Of a stretch of 64,000 nt of DNA, positions 20,329 through 28,734 are shown piece by piece. Numbering within the stretch: position 1 is the stretch's first letter; every line of letters begins with the position of its first letter. Source of the DNA: Sphingomonas sp. CBMAI 2297 (GTDB taxonomy: Bacteria; Pseudomonadota; Alphaproteobacteria; Sphingomonadales; Sphingomonadaceae); the NCBI RefSeq assembly GCF_029870595.1, contig NZ_JAPDIR010000010.1, forward strand, positions 62,001-126,000. Direction: 5' to 3'. The notes beneath the pieces were generated by a model, which saw nothing but the letters and a program-made list of their open reading frames with translations, made no database searches and was not told the DNA's origin. The position numbers were made by a program, and so were the translations under genes.

Positions 20329-21603
20329 ATGCGCATCCTCGCCCTGGCTTCGTTCCTCCTCGCCCTCCCCGTCGCTGCCCAGGCCCAGGCCCAGGAAAAG
20401 CCCGATCCCGCGCGCCTGAAGGCCAGCGTCGAGAAGCTGGTCGGCTTCGGCACGCGCCACACGCTTTCGGACGCGGACGACCCGAATCGCGGCATCGGCG
20501 CCGCCCGGCGCTGGTTCGCCGCCGAGCTCGCCAGGCTGGGGGACCGGTGCGGCTGCATCGAAGTCGCCAACATCGCGCGCGGCTTCACCGGGCCCCGCGC
20601 GCCGGGCGGGGTGCAGATCGTCGACGTGCTCGGCTTCCAGGCTGGCACCGATCCCAAGCGCGTCGTCATCGTGATGGGCCATATCGACAGCCGGGTGAGC
20701 GACGTGATGAACGCCACCGCCGATGCCCCCGGCGCCAATGACGATGCCTCCGGCGTCGCGCTGGTGCTCGAGGCGGCGCGCATCCTTTCCCGAGAGAAAT
20801 TCCGGGCGACGATCGTCTATGCGGCGCTCTCGGGCGAAGAGCAGGGGCTGTTCGGCGGCCAGCTGCTCGCCGAGACCGCGAAGGAACGCGGCTGGACGGT
20901 CACGGCGGTGCTCAACAACGACATCGTCGGCAACACCGTCGGCACCGACGGGCGCAAGGTGGCGGACCGGGTGCGCGTCTTCTCCGAGAGCTTCGGCGAG
21001 AATGACGCCGCCCCGGCGCTCCAGGGCCTGCGCGCCGATGGCGGCGAGGATGACGGCCCCTCGCGCGCGCTCGCCAAGGCGATCGGCCAGGTCGCGGGCG
21101 CCGTCCCCGGCGGGCTCCAGGCGTTCCTCGTCCGCCGGCCCGACCGGTTCGGCCGCGGCGGCGACCATTCGCCGTTCCAGAAACTCGGCTATCCGACGGT
21201 GCGCTTCTCGGTAGGGATCGAGAATTACGACGCGCAGCACCAGGACCTCGCCCTCGGCAAGGGCGACACGGTCGATAAGATGGACTTCCCCTATCTGGCC
21301 AAGGTGACTGCGCTCAACGTCGCGACGATCCGCCGCCTGGCCGCCGCGCCGGCGGCACCCGACCGAGTGACGATCGGCGGCGCGCTCGCCTCCGACACTT
21401 CGGTGAAATGGGCGGCCGTGCCCGGCGCGGTCGGATACCGCGTCCATTGGCGCCGCGCCGATGCCCGCGACTGGGCCGGCCATCTCGACGTCACCGGCAC
21501 CGAAGCCAGCCTGAAGGGCGTGGTGGTCGACGACAATTTCGTCGGTGTGTCGGCGCTCGGCGCGGACGGGGCCGAGAGCCTGGTGACGTTCGGGCGGCGG
21601 TGA
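20329..21603 (+). CDS. M28 family aminopeptidase, secreted
   Basis: 424 aa with a clear signal peptide (cleavage after about residue 20, AQAQA). The M28 di-zinc ligands are visible: GHIDS (His), GANDDASGVA (bridging Asp), SGEEQGLFGG (catalytic Glu and Glu ligand), NNDIVGN (Asp), with a late His in DHSPFQKLGYP or NYDAQHQD. A C-terminal domain of about 90 residues resembles a fibronectin-like module. It probably trims N-terminal residues from peptides in the periplasm or outside. The start follows a compact leader and the signal sequence supports it. Confidence 0.88.
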   Translation: MRILALASFLLALPVAAQAQAQEKPDPARLKASVEKLVGFGTRHTLSDADDPNRGIGAARRWFAAELARLGDRCGCIEVANIARGFTGPRAPGGVQIVDVLGFQAGTDPKRVVIVMGHIDSRVSDVMNATADAPGANDDASGVALVLEAARILSREKFRATIVYAALSGEEQGLFGGQLLAETAKERGWTVTAVLNNDIVGNTVGTDGRKVADRVRVFSESFGENDAAPALQGLRADGGEDDGPSRALAKAIGQVAGAVPGGLQAFLVRRPDRFGRGGDHSPFQKLGYPTVRFSVGIENYDAQHQDLALGKGDTVDKMDFPYLAKVTALNVATIRRLAAAPAAPDRVTIGGALASDTSVKWAAVPGAVGYRVHWRRADARDWAGHLDVTGTEASLKGVVVDDNFVGVSALGADGAESLVTFGRR

Positions 21604-21612
21604 AGCCCGTCA

Positions 21613-21637
21613 CTCCCCTCCCGGGAAGGAAGGGGAG
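21613..21637 (+). repeat. Short palindrome after the M28 peptidase gene
   Basis: CTCCCCT/AGGGGAG inverted repeat around CCCGGGAAGGA, nine bases after the peptidase stop and followed by CTTATT. It resembles one arm of the dispersed CTCCC palindromes found elsewhere in the window and may work as a weak terminator. Confidence 0.5.
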
Positions 21638-21697
21638 CTTATTCCTGCGGTTGCAATATGGGATCGCCGCGCATTCGCCACGCGGCGCGGCGGGAAA

Positions 21698-22687
21698 TCA
21701 CCGGCAGCCGCAGACGCAGCACTGCACCCGGGGCTTGTACCGCCGCACCGGCGCCTTGCGCACCACCCGGCGCGGCGCGGCGCGGACATAGGTGGTCCGC
21801 TCGACCACTTCCTCGGTCACCGTGGTCGTGGTGGTCACGGCCGGCATGGTGACGATCACGGTCGAGCCCATCGGCGCGCCATAATAATAAGCGCCGGACT
21901 GGTGGCTGCCCCCGCCATAATAGGCCCCGCCGGACCCGTAATAGCCCTGGACCTGCACGCCCGGCGGCGGCGGCGCGTCGGCCGGCGGCGCATAGTCGCC
22001 GGGATAGCCGTCATAATAGTCGTTCGGATCGATCGGCCGGATGGGCTCGCGATAGCCGGCGCCGGTGCCGGACCGGCTATAGGCGCTCGAATAGCTGCCG
22101 CTCGAATCGGCCCAGGAATCCGCATCGGCCCAGCCGATGCCGCTCACCGAATCCCACACGTCGCCGCGATCGTCGACCAGCACGGCATCGTCGTAATAAC
22201 GGACCCAGAAATAGCCATAGGGCGGCGCGGCGAGGCCCCAGCTCAGATAATCGGGAATGCGGAAGCCGCCGCCCATCCAATAGCCGGGCAGATGATTGCC
22301 GCGGCCGAGCCGGCGATAGCCGTTCCAGCCGCCCGGCGCCTGGGCACCGGCATACCAGCGGCCGCCGATCATTCCGCCCCAGCGATTGCCGTTCGGCCGG
22401 GTCACCTGGCCATGGCCGCGCGGCGGCAGCGCCATCCAGCGGCCATTCTGCCAGACGCGCGCGCCGGCGGTCGGCACGCCCGGGCCGTTCTGGACGACGG
22501 GCGGCGGCCCGGGAACGCGCGGCGGCGGCGGCATCGGCACGCCCCGCCCGCCATAGGCGCCGCCCGGCGCCGGGATCGGGCCGCCGCTGCCGCCCCAGGC
22601 GGGGCCGGGCGCGGCCACCTGCGCAACCGCCGGCAGCGCTGCCAGCAGCGCCGAGGCCATCAGGGCCGGCTTCAACAGGTGACGCAT
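21698..22687 (-). CDS. RcnB-like exported protein with Cys-rich tail
   Basis: 329 aa; start at the ATG at 22687 with a signal peptide of about 23 residues. A Gly/Pro-rich segment is followed by an RcnB-type domain (residues about 120-180) with the pattern IPDYLSWGLAAPPYGYFWVRYYDDAVLVDD. Next comes a low-complexity Ser/Tyr/Gly region. The C-terminus is basic and ends QCCVCGCR, four Cys in eight residues. RcnB is a periplasmic nickel/cobalt homeostasis protein in E. coli, but many alphaproteobacterial members are uncharacterised. The Cys tail could bind metal. Confidence 0.75.
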   Translation of the reverse strand: MRHLLKPALMASALLAALPAVAQVAAPGPAWGGSGGPIPAPGGAYGGRGVPMPPPPRVPGPPPVVQNGPGVPTAGARVWQNGRWMALPPRGHGQVTRPNGNRWGGMIGGRWYAGAQAPGGWNGYRRLGRGNHLPGYWMGGGFRIPDYLSWGLAAPPYGYFWVRYYDDAVLVDDRGDVWDSVSGIGWADADSWADSSGSYSSAYSRSGTGAGYREPIRPIDPNDYYDGYPGDYAPPADAPPPPGVQVQGYYGSGGAYYGGGSHQSGAYYYGAPMGSTVIVTMPAVTTTTTVTEEVVERTTYVRAAPRRVVRKAPVRRYKPRVQCCVCGCR

Positions 22688-22804
22688 ATCGATACTCCTT
22701 CGCCCCATGCCGGAGCGCGCGCTGCTCCGATGGTTGCCAAAGAGTTAAACCCCGCACGTACGCGGCGCCACTTTTGCCTATGCTTAACGGAGTCCCGATC
22801 CGGG

Positions 22805-23299
22805 TCAGCCGGCCAGACGGGGACCCAGGATGCGCATCAGCGCCTCGCAGCCGGCGGCGTCGCCGGCATCGAAGCGGGCCGGGCTGGGGCTGTCGAGATC
22901 GAGCACGCCGATCAGCGCTCCCTGGACGACGATCGGCACGACCAGCTCGGAGCGGCTGGCGGCATCGCAGGCGATATGGCCGGGAAAGGCGTGCACGTCC
23001 TCGACCAGCTGCGTCTCGCGCGTCGTCGCGGCGGCGCCGCAGACGCCCTTGCCGAAGGGGATGCGAATGCAGGCGGCCTTGCCCTGGAACGGCCCGAGCA
23101 CCAGCTCGCCGTTCACGTTGCGATAGAAGCCCGCCCAGTTCAGGTCGGGCAGATATTGCCAGATCAGCGCCGCGACGTTCGCCATGTTGGCGATCGCGTC
23201 GGGCTCGTCGGCGGTAAGCGCGTCGAGCGCGGCGGCCAGGTCGCGATAGAGCTCGGTCTTGTCGGCGGTGTCGATGTCGAAGGCGTACATGGCGCCCAT
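22805..23299 (-). CDS. msrC: Free methionine-(R)-sulfoxide reductase (GAF domain)
   Basis: 164 aa single GAF domain matching fRMsr (YebR/MsrC). Catalytic cysteines are conserved in spacing: Cys in GKAACIRIPFGKGVCGAA (two, ten apart) and Cys in GHIACDAASRSE. The enzyme reduces free methionine-R-sulfoxide in the cytosol using thioredoxin. The start at 23299 has an alternative ATG three codons later. It is a stand-alone gene. Confidence 0.9.
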   Translation of the reverse strand: MGAMYAFDIDTADKTELYRDLAAALDALTADEPDAIANMANVAALIWQYLPDLNWAGFYRNVNGELVLGPFQGKAACIRIPFGKGVCGAAATTRETQLVEDVHAFPGHIACDAASRSELVVPIVVQGALIGVLDLDSPSPARFDAGDAAGCEALMRILGPRLAG

Positions 23300-23329
23300 G
23301 TAGTCGATCCCGCGCCCCGGCGGGAGGGG

Positions 23330-24136
23330 TCAACCGAGCAGGCGCGGCAGCCACATCGCCATCACCGCGCCGAAGATGCCGATCCCGGCCGCCAGCGCGA
23401 GCAGCCCGAGCCCCGCAGCGACGGCTAAGCGCGACAGCGGCCCGCGCCGTTCGGAGGCCAGGTAGATCTCGAGCATCGCCAGCGGCGCGAGATAGCAGCC
23501 AAAGGCCCAGGCGCGGACGAAGGGGCCGTCGAAATCGGCCCCGATGCCCAGCGGGCCGCGATTGGCGAGGATCCAGAACATCAGCCCGACGCGGAAGAAC
23601 CACACGCCGCTCGCCAGCACGAAGGCGCGCAGCGCCCAGCGGCGATGCTCGGCGAAGCGGCGCCGGCGGGCGAGTCGCCAGGCGACTGCCCCCGCGCCGA
23701 GGATCAGCAGCCCGTTCAGGCTGATTCCGATCCGCAGCAACGGCCCGCCCGCCGTGCCCCGGGTCCACACCATGTAGAGGCCGCCCAGGCTGATCAGCAG
23801 CGCGGTGAGCATGTAGGTGCGGCCGTTCCACTGGTGGAAGCGCGGCCAGCGGCGGCGGATCGCGGGCACGAGCTGGAGCGGGCCGCCCAGCGTGATCACC
23901 GCGGCGAGCAGCAGGTGCATCGCCAGCACCAGGTTGCCGGCCAGTCCGCCCGGGACATAGCCGCCGACCAGCACCTGGTTCCACCGCGCGAAATCGCCCT
24001 GCACGGCGGCACGGCCATAAAAGCCGGCGATATAGAGGACGAAGGCGAGCTGGCCGGTCGTCGCGACGGCGAACCAGAAGAGGACGGAACCCCTCAGCGC
24101 CTTCACGCTCCACATGGCGACGGTCTTCTCGGTCAT
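23330..24136 (-). CDS. DUF2306 membrane protein
   Basis: 268 aa with about seven hydrophobic helices and several conserved His (GRTYM...; RFHQWNGRTYM; AEHRRWALRAF) of the DUF2306 pattern, which suggests haem or quinone contacts but is not proven. I start at the ATG at 24136, with GAGGGAAG directly upstream. It is divergent from an AraC-family gene 54 bp away, which is its likely regulator. Confidence 0.8.
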   Translation of the reverse strand: MTEKTVAMWSVKALRGSVLFWFAVATTGQLAFVLYIAGFYGRAAVQGDFARWNQVLVGGYVPGGLAGNLVLAMHLLLAAVITLGGPLQLVPAIRRRWPRFHQWNGRTYMLTALLISLGGLYMVWTRGTAGGPLLRIGISLNGLLILGAGAVAWRLARRRRFAEHRRWALRAFVLASGVWFFRVGLMFWILANRGPLGIGADFDGPFVRAWAFGCYLAPLAMLEIYLASERRGPLSRLAVAAGLGLLALAAGIGIFGAVMAMWLPRLLG

Positions 24137-24190
24137 CTTCCCTCCCGGACTTGCCAAGCGGTCGATAACCCGGCGAGACTGGCCTCGGAC

Positions 24191-25303
24191 ATGACCGCGC
24201 CGATCGGAAAACATGACTTTGCGCGCCAGGCCGCGCCCACCGTCTCGGCGGGCTATGCCGGTTATCTATGGCGCTTCGCCGTGGCGCGCGGCGCCGATGC
24301 GGCCGAGCTGGCGCGGCGATCGGGGATCGATCCCGCCGGCCTCGCCGATCCCGACATCCGCGTGCCCTTCGCCCGCTATCAGGCGCTGATGCGCGCCGCG
24401 AAGGAGCTTTGCCGCATGCCCGCGCTGGCGCTGCACCTGGGCGCGGGCAACGACTTTCGCGAATTCTCGGTCGTCGGCCTCATCTGCTATGCCGCGCCGA
24501 CCATGGGCGAAGCGCTGGCCGAGCTGAATCGCTATGGCCGGCTCGTCGCCGAGGTCGATCTGGCGATGACCGGCCCGCGCTTCCGGATCGAGCAGCGCGA
24601 CGGCGGCACCTGGCTGACCGACACGCGCGCCGATCCCAATGCCTTTCCCGAGATGACCGAGGCCAGCTGGGCGCGCTTCATCGGCGAGACGCGGCGCCAT
24701 TTTCCCGATGCGCCCTTCGCGCTGGCCGTGCACGTCACTCATGCCGCCCCGGCCCATGCCGCCGAATATGAAGCGGTGCTCGGCGTGCCGGTCACTTTCG
24801 CCAGCGATCGCAATGCGATCCGGATCGATCCGTCCTGGCTCGGCATCGCGCTGCACAATCCCAGCCGCTATGCCTTTGGCGTGCTCAGCGAGCGCGCCGA
24901 CCGGCTGATGCGCGCGCTGGAGAGCGCCAAGTCGATGCGCGGCCGGGTGGAAGGCGCGCTGATGCCGATGCTCCACCGCGGCGACGCCACGATGGAGGCC
25001 GTTGCCCGCAAGCTCGGGCTGAGCCGGCGCTCGCTCCAGCGCCGGCTGAAGGACGAGGACAGCGGCTTCGAAGCGGTGCTCGACGCGCTCCGCCACCGCA
25101 TGGCGCTCAACTATCTGAGCGGCGGGCGAACCTCGGTGAACGAAACCGCCTATCTGGTCGGCTTCTCCGATCCCAGCGCCTTCTCCCGCGCGTTCAAGCG
25201 CTGGACCGGCACGAGCCCGCGCGGATGGCTGGAACGGGAATGCCAGGGTCGCGATGCCTTCGAGAAGCGCCGTCATCCCCGCGCGGGCGGGGATGACGAG
25301 TAG
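24191..25303 (+). CDS. AraC-family regulator with arabinose-binding-like N-terminal domain
   Basis: 370 aa. The N-terminal 200 residues match the Arabinose_bd domain of OruR/ArgR-like activators (FREFSVVGLICYAAPTMGEAL). The C-terminal 100 residues carry two helix-turn-helix motifs, the second ending VGFSDPSAFSRAFKRWTGTSPRGW. It is divergent from the DUF2306 gene and probably controls it. The last eleven residues (RRHPRAGGDDE) are encoded by a dispersed palindromic repeat at 25271-25300, so the original C-terminus has probably been replaced. Confidence 0.9.
   Translation: MTAPIGKHDFARQAAPTVSAGYAGYLWRFAVARGADAAELARRSGIDPAGLADPDIRVPFARYQALMRAAKELCRMPALALHLGAGNDFREFSVVGLICYAAPTMGEALAELNRYGRLVAEVDLAMTGPRFRIEQRDGGTWLTDTRADPNAFPEMTEASWARFIGETRRHFPDAPFALAVHVTHAAPAHAAEYEAVLGVPVTFASDRNAIRIDPSWLGIALHNPSRYAFGVLSERADRLMRALESAKSMRGRVEGALMPMLHRGDATMEAVARKLGLSRRSLQRRLKDEDSGFEAVLDALRHRMALNYLSGGRTSVNETAYLVGFSDPSAFSRAFKRWTGTSPRGWLERECQGRDAFEKRRHPRAGGDDE
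25271..25300. repeat. CGTCATCCCCGC-type palindromic repeat inside the AraC gene end
   Basis: CGTCATCCCCGC / GCGGGGATGACG inverted repeat around a six-base centre, the same family as elements at 47110-47192 and 58023-58052. It overlaps the last codons of the AraC-family gene. Confidence 0.8.
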
Positions 25304-25323
25304 AGTGAGTAAGGCTTCCCCGC

Positions 25324-25725
25324 CTAGTCGAGCCGCACCTTGCCCCGGCCCGCCTTCACGGCGCTGCGCCCTTTCTTCTCGTCCACGCGCCGCGCCTTGG
25401 CTGCCTTGCTCGGCTTGGTCTTGATCCGCCTGGCATCGCGTTCATACGCCTTGGCGATCAGCTCGGCGACGCGCTCGCGGGCATCGGCGCGATTGGCTTC
25501 CTGGGTGCGGAACTTGCGGGCCGTGATCACCAGCTCGCCGCCCGCGGTCAGCTTGGTGCCGGCCAGCGTCTTGAGCTTCTGATAGGCATAAGGCGCCAGG
25601 CCCAGCTTGAACACGTCGATCCGCAGCTGGACGGCGGTGGCGACCTTGTTGACGTTCTGCCCGCCCGGCCCGGTCGAGGCGAGGAACTTCTCCTCGACGA
25701 TCGCCTCGTCGGGTATCTCAGCCAT
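25324..25725 (-). CDS. arfB: Alternative ribosome-rescue factor ArfB (YaeJ)
   Basis: 133 aa codon-independent peptidyl-tRNA hydrolase that rescues ribosomes stalled on mRNA ends. The GGQ motif is in STGPGGQNVNKVATAVQLR near residue 20, and a Lys/Arg-rich disordered C-terminal tail, which enters the mRNA channel, is present. The ATG at 25725 overlaps the RluA-type gene stop by 8 nt, so the two are coupled; nine more upstream codons are open but outside the family start. Confidence 0.92.
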   Translation of the reverse strand: MAEIPDEAIVEEKFLASTGPGGQNVNKVATAVQLRIDVFKLGLAPYAYQKLKTLAGTKLTAGGELVITARKFRTQEANRADARERVAELIAKAYERDARRIKTKPSKAAKARRVDEKKGRSAVKAGRGKVRLD

Positions 25726-26380
25726 GGCCGAAGCCGGCCCCGAAACCCGCATTGTGGAAGCGCACCGGCAGCGGGGCGGTGGCGTGGATATCGTCCTTGC
25801 CCTCGCGCGGCAGGGTCAGCTCGATGGCGTGCAGCATCATCGCCGGCCCGCCCCGGCCATAGACCGGATCGCCCATCACCGGCGCGCCCAGCCCTTCGGC
25901 CGCATGCACACGGATCTGATGGGTGCGGCCGGTCTCGGGATAGAAGGCGACCAGGCTCCTGCCGCCCTTGCGCTCCATCACCTTGTAGCGCGTGATCGAG
26001 GGCTTGCCCCGGGGATCGCCGACCATCCGCCAGCCTTGCTCGCGCGTCGAGACCTTGGCGAGCGGCAAGTCGATCGTGCCGCTGTCCTGCGCGGGTTCGC
26101 CGTCGAGGATCGCCAGATATCGCTTGGCCACGGCCCCGGCCTCGAAGGCCTGGGCGAAGCGTTTCAGCGCCTTGGGGTTACGGGCGAGCAGCAGGCAGCC
26201 GCTGGTGTCGCGGTCGAGCCGGTGGACGGGCACCGGCAAGCGCTGGAAACCGAAGGTGAGCTGGTCGAGCAGGTCCTCGAGGCTTTCCGCGCGGTCCCGC
26301 GGACGATCGACCGGCAGGCCCGCGGGCTTGTCGATCACCAATGCCTCGCCGTCGATGAAGAGCACGCGATCCTTGAACAT
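25718..26380 (-). CDS. RluA-family pseudouridine synthase
   Basis: 220 aa with the catalytic Asp in HRLDRDTSGCLLL (about residues 53-65) and the downstream KRYLAI and GRTHQIRVH motifs. There is no N-terminal S4 domain, so it resembles the RluA/TruC short forms that modify 23S rRNA or tRNA. The exact uridine target cannot be assigned. It is the first gene of a two-gene unit with arfB. Confidence 0.92.
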   Translation of the reverse strand: MFKDRVLFIDGEALVIDKPAGLPVDRPRDRAESLEDLLDQLTFGFQRLPVPVHRLDRDTSGCLLLARNPKALKRFAQAFEAGAVAKRYLAILDGEPAQDSGTIDLPLAKVSTREQGWRMVGDPRGKPSITRYKVMERKGGRSLVAFYPETGRTHQIRVHAAEGLGAPVMGDPVYGRGGPAMMLHAIELTLPREGKDDIHATAPLPVRFHNAGFGAGFGHG

Positions 26381-26432
26381 CGCCTGCCCATGCCACCGCC
26401 GGCGCCGAAGCGCCAGCGGTGGTGGGTTCGGA

Positions 26433-27143
26433 TCAGCGCTGGAAGCGGATCGAGCAGACCGACTGGCGGCCCTGCACGGTGGTGTGCCAGTTGCCGGTCC
26501 ATTCGCCGCGCATGTCGCGCGCGGTGTCGCGGCACTTGCGATCGGCGTCGGACTGGTTCCAGAGCGGGCCGACCTCGATGTCGCGGATCACGCCGCCGGT
26601 GCCCCAGCCGCCCCCATCACCGGGACGGCCGCCACCGGGGCGATCCCAGCCGCCGTCGCCGGGGCGGCCGCCGCCGGGACGATCCCAGCCGCCGCCACCC
26701 GGGCGGCCACCGCCCGGACGGCCCCAGCCGCCCTCGCCCCAGCCGCCATTGTCGCCCCAGCCGTTGTTGCGGCGCGGGTCGACGTCGGTGATGCGGTAGA
26801 GGAAGCGCGGCGGGCCCGAGCGCGGCACGCCCGAGATGTCGCCGCGGCGCAGGTCGAGGCGCACGCGGGCGCCGCGCGACGGATCATAGAGGTTGACGGC
26901 GTCGCGGCTGCGATTGGTCTCGTCGAAGCGGTGGATGAGCGTGCCGTCGTCGGCGAACTCGACCCAGCGGCCCGGACGGGTCTCGACAAAGGCGCCGCCG
27001 CCGCTGTGGCGGACGCGGCCGACATTGTTGCCGTCCACTCGCTGCATGGCGGCGGGCGCGGCGTAACCGGGCGCCGGCGCCGCCGAAGCGGTGGTGCTCA
27101 ACAGCACCGCGGACAAGGCAAGACAGGAAACTCGCAGGAACAT
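26433..27143 (-). CDS. Exported protein with MVL (mannan-binding) domain and Gly-rich repeats
   Basis: 236 aa with a signal peptide (about 21 residues, ASA cleavage), an unknown N-terminal region, a Gly/Trp/Pro-rich segment at residues 127-184 with a 14-residue repeat (GGWDRPGGGRPGDG), and a C-terminal module at 188-236. That module, DIEVGPLWNQSDADRKC...GEWTGNWHTTV...SVC, matches the mannan-binding MVL fold, including its paired Cys. It may bind glycans at the cell surface. The ATG has GGGAGAAA upstream. Confidence 0.75.
   Translation of the reverse strand: MFLRVSCLALSAVLLSTTASAAPAPGYAAPAAMQRVDGNNVGRVRHSGGGAFVETRPGRWVEFADDGTLIHRFDETNRSRDAVNLYDPSRGARVRLDLRRGDISGVPRSGPPRFLYRITDVDPRRNNGWGDNGGWGEGGWGRPGGGRPGGGGWDRPGGGRPGDGGWDRPGGGRPGDGGGWGTGGVIRDIEVGPLWNQSDADRKCRDTARDMRGEWTGNWHTTVQGRQSVCSIRFQR
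26592..26765. repeat. Tandem Gly-rich coding repeat in the MVL protein gene
   Basis: About 42-bp units (GGGCGGCCGCCGCCGGGACG-like) encode the 14-residue Gly/Pro/Trp/Asp motif at least twice with partial flanking copies. Such repeats can change in number by slippage. Confidence 0.7.
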
Positions 27144-27296
27144 GATGATTTCTCCCTCTGCTGCAACGGCGGGCCCGTTTTTGGCCCTGTGGACACAACT
27201 GCGCAACGACACAGCAATGTGCAAAGTTGCGTGAGCCTTTCCGCTTGAACCGCGTTTGAACGGGTGACGCCTTTTTTCAGCGTCGCGAGGTTGCGT

Positions 27297-28058
27297 ATGC
27301 GTCCTTCGGCCTTGATCCTGCTCTCGCTCCTGCCGCTGACGGCGCATGCCGGCGACGATGCCGCGCCCCCGCCCGCGCCCGTCGCGCGCCTGTTCAACCA
27401 TCTCCCCTATGGCGAGGCGGCACCGGCGGACCTGCAGCCGGTGCCGGGCCTAGCGGGCTGCGTCATGGCACGCGCGGCGGTGCCCGATGTCGAGCGGCTG
27501 CTCGCGGCGGCGCGGGCGGAGGGTATCGCGCTCGGCGCCCTGTCCTGCTTCCGCTCGATCGCCCATCAGCGCCAGCTGTTCTGCGCGGGGCTGCGCGATT
27601 GCGACGGCGAGGCGGCCCTTCGCGCCCGTTTCGTGGCGCCGCCGGGCTATAGCGAGCATGCCACCGGCTATGCGATCGACTTCGTTCAGCGCGGCGCGGA
27701 TTGCCGCGCGGCCGAGCAATGCTTCGCGCTGACCCCGGGCGGGCAATGGCTGATGCGCCGGGCGGCGGCGTTCGGCTTCGAGCTCTCCTTCCCGGCGGGC
27801 AACAGGCAGGGCGTGGGCTGGGAACCCTGGCATTGGCGCTGGGTGGGTGCGCCCGCGGCCCGTGCCCGCTTCGCCGCCGCGCGGACGAACTTCCCGGCGC
27901 CTCCCGCCATTCCGCCCGCGCAAATGAAAACGGCGGCCGGACACGAAGTCCGGCCGCCGTCCCTGGAGACCGCGCCAGGAGGGGGAGATTACGCGGTCTC
28001 GACTTCGCGGGGGGAAGCCGCGAGCTTGTTGGCCACCTCGGCGATGCGCCGGCCCTGA
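27297..28058 (+). CDS. VanY-type D-alanyl-D-alanine carboxypeptidase-like protein
   Basis: 253 aa from the ATG at 27297, with a signal peptide of about 19 residues. The M15/VanY core is visible: a [13 protein letters not shown] segment, the zinc-ligand motif [13 protein letters not shown] (SxHxxGxAxD) and WEPWHWRW with the third zinc His. It would cut stem peptides of peptidoglycan in the periplasm. The domain ends near residue 195; a further 55 residues read through the wrbA terminator hairpin and antisense to wrbA, so the tail is probably not functional. Confidence 0.85.
   Translation: MRPSALILLSLLPLTAHAGDDAAPPPAPVARLFNHLPYGEAAPADLQPVPGLAGCVMARAAVPDVERLLAAARAEGIALGALSCFRSIAHQRQLFCAGLRDCDGEAALRARFVAPPGYSEHATGYAIDFVQRGADCRAAEQCFALTPGGQWLMRRAAAFGFELSFPAGNRQGVGWEPWHWRWVGAPAARARFAAARTNFPAPPAIPPAQMKTAAGHEVRPPSLETAPGGGDYAVSTSRGEAASLLATSAMRRP
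27926..27960 (-). terminator. Terminator of wrbA, inside the convergent peptidase gene
   Basis: Minus-strand hairpin CGGCGGCCGGA/TCCGGCCGCCG (11-bp stem, seven-base loop) followed by TTTTCATTT, 30 nt after the wrbA stop. It lies within the 3' part of the peptidase reading frame on the other strand. Confidence 0.85.
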
Positions 28059-28615
28059 TAGCGGGCGCCGTCCAGCTCCACTTCGCTCGGCTGGCGGCTG
28101 CCGTCGCCGTCCGCGATGGTGGTCGCGCCATAGGGCGAGCCGCCCTTCACTTCGCCGACGCCGGACTGGCCCTGGAAGCCATAGTCCAGGCCGACGACGG
28201 TCAGGCCGAAATGCAGCAGGTTGGTGATGATCGAGAAGAGCGTCGTCTCCTGGCCGCCATGCTGGGTGGCGGTCGAGGTGAAGGCGCCGCCGACCTTGCC
28301 GTTCAGCTGGCCCTGGAACCAGACGCCGCCGGCGCGATCCCAGAAAGAAGCCATCTGGCTGGCCATGCGGCCGAACCGGGTCGGCGCGCCGACGATGATG
28401 CCGTCATAGCTGGCGAGCTCGTTGACGTCCTCGAGCACCGCATGGCTGTGGTCGGCGACGAAGCCGGCGGCCTGCGCCACTTCGAACGGCGCAGTCTCGG
28501 GCACGCGGCGGACATCCACTTCGGCACCGGCGCTGCGCGCGCCTTCGGCAACGGCGTCGGCCATCTTCGCGAGGTGGCCATAGGACGAATAATAGAGGAC
28601 CAGGATCTTGGACAT
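27989..28615 (-). CDS. wrbA: NAD(P)H:quinone oxidoreductase WrbA
   Basis: 208 aa tetrameric flavodoxin-like enzyme that reduces quinones by two electrons, guarding against redox cycling. The FMN phosphate loop ([12 protein letters not shown]) near residue 8, the APTRFGRM segment and the TQHGGQETT loop are typical. The start ATG at 28615 gives the canonical [11 protein letters not shown]. It ends with a strong terminator and is separated from the pirin gene upstream by a palindromic repeat pair. Confidence 0.95.
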   Translation of the reverse strand: MSKILVLYYSSYGHLAKMADAVAEGARSAGAEVDVRRVPETAPFEVAQAAGFVADHSHAVLEDVNELASYDGIIVGAPTRFGRMASQMASFWDRAGGVWFQGQLNGKVGGAFTSTATQHGGQETTLFSIITNLLHFGLTVVGLDYGFQGQSGVGEVKGGSPYGATTIADGDGSRQPSEVELDGARYQGRRIAEVANKLAASPREVETA

Positions 28616-28633
28616 GACGGTTTCCTTCGAGTT

Positions 28634-28730
28634 CCCCTCCCGCTGGCGGAAGGGATTGGGAGAGGGGTGATCATGGCGGGAAGGCCGCACGCCCTCCCCC
28701 CAGCCCCTCCCGCGAGCGGGAGGGGGGAAG
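28634..28730. repeat. Paired CTCCC palindromic element between wrbA and pirin
   Basis: Two imperfect palindromes built on CCCCTCCCGC...GGGAGAGGGG and CCCCTCCCGCGAGCGGGAGGGG in inverted arrangement, about 97 bp overall. The same bipartite design recurs at 35961, 40540, 45009 and 55777. Confidence 0.75.
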
Positions 28731-28734
28731 TCGG

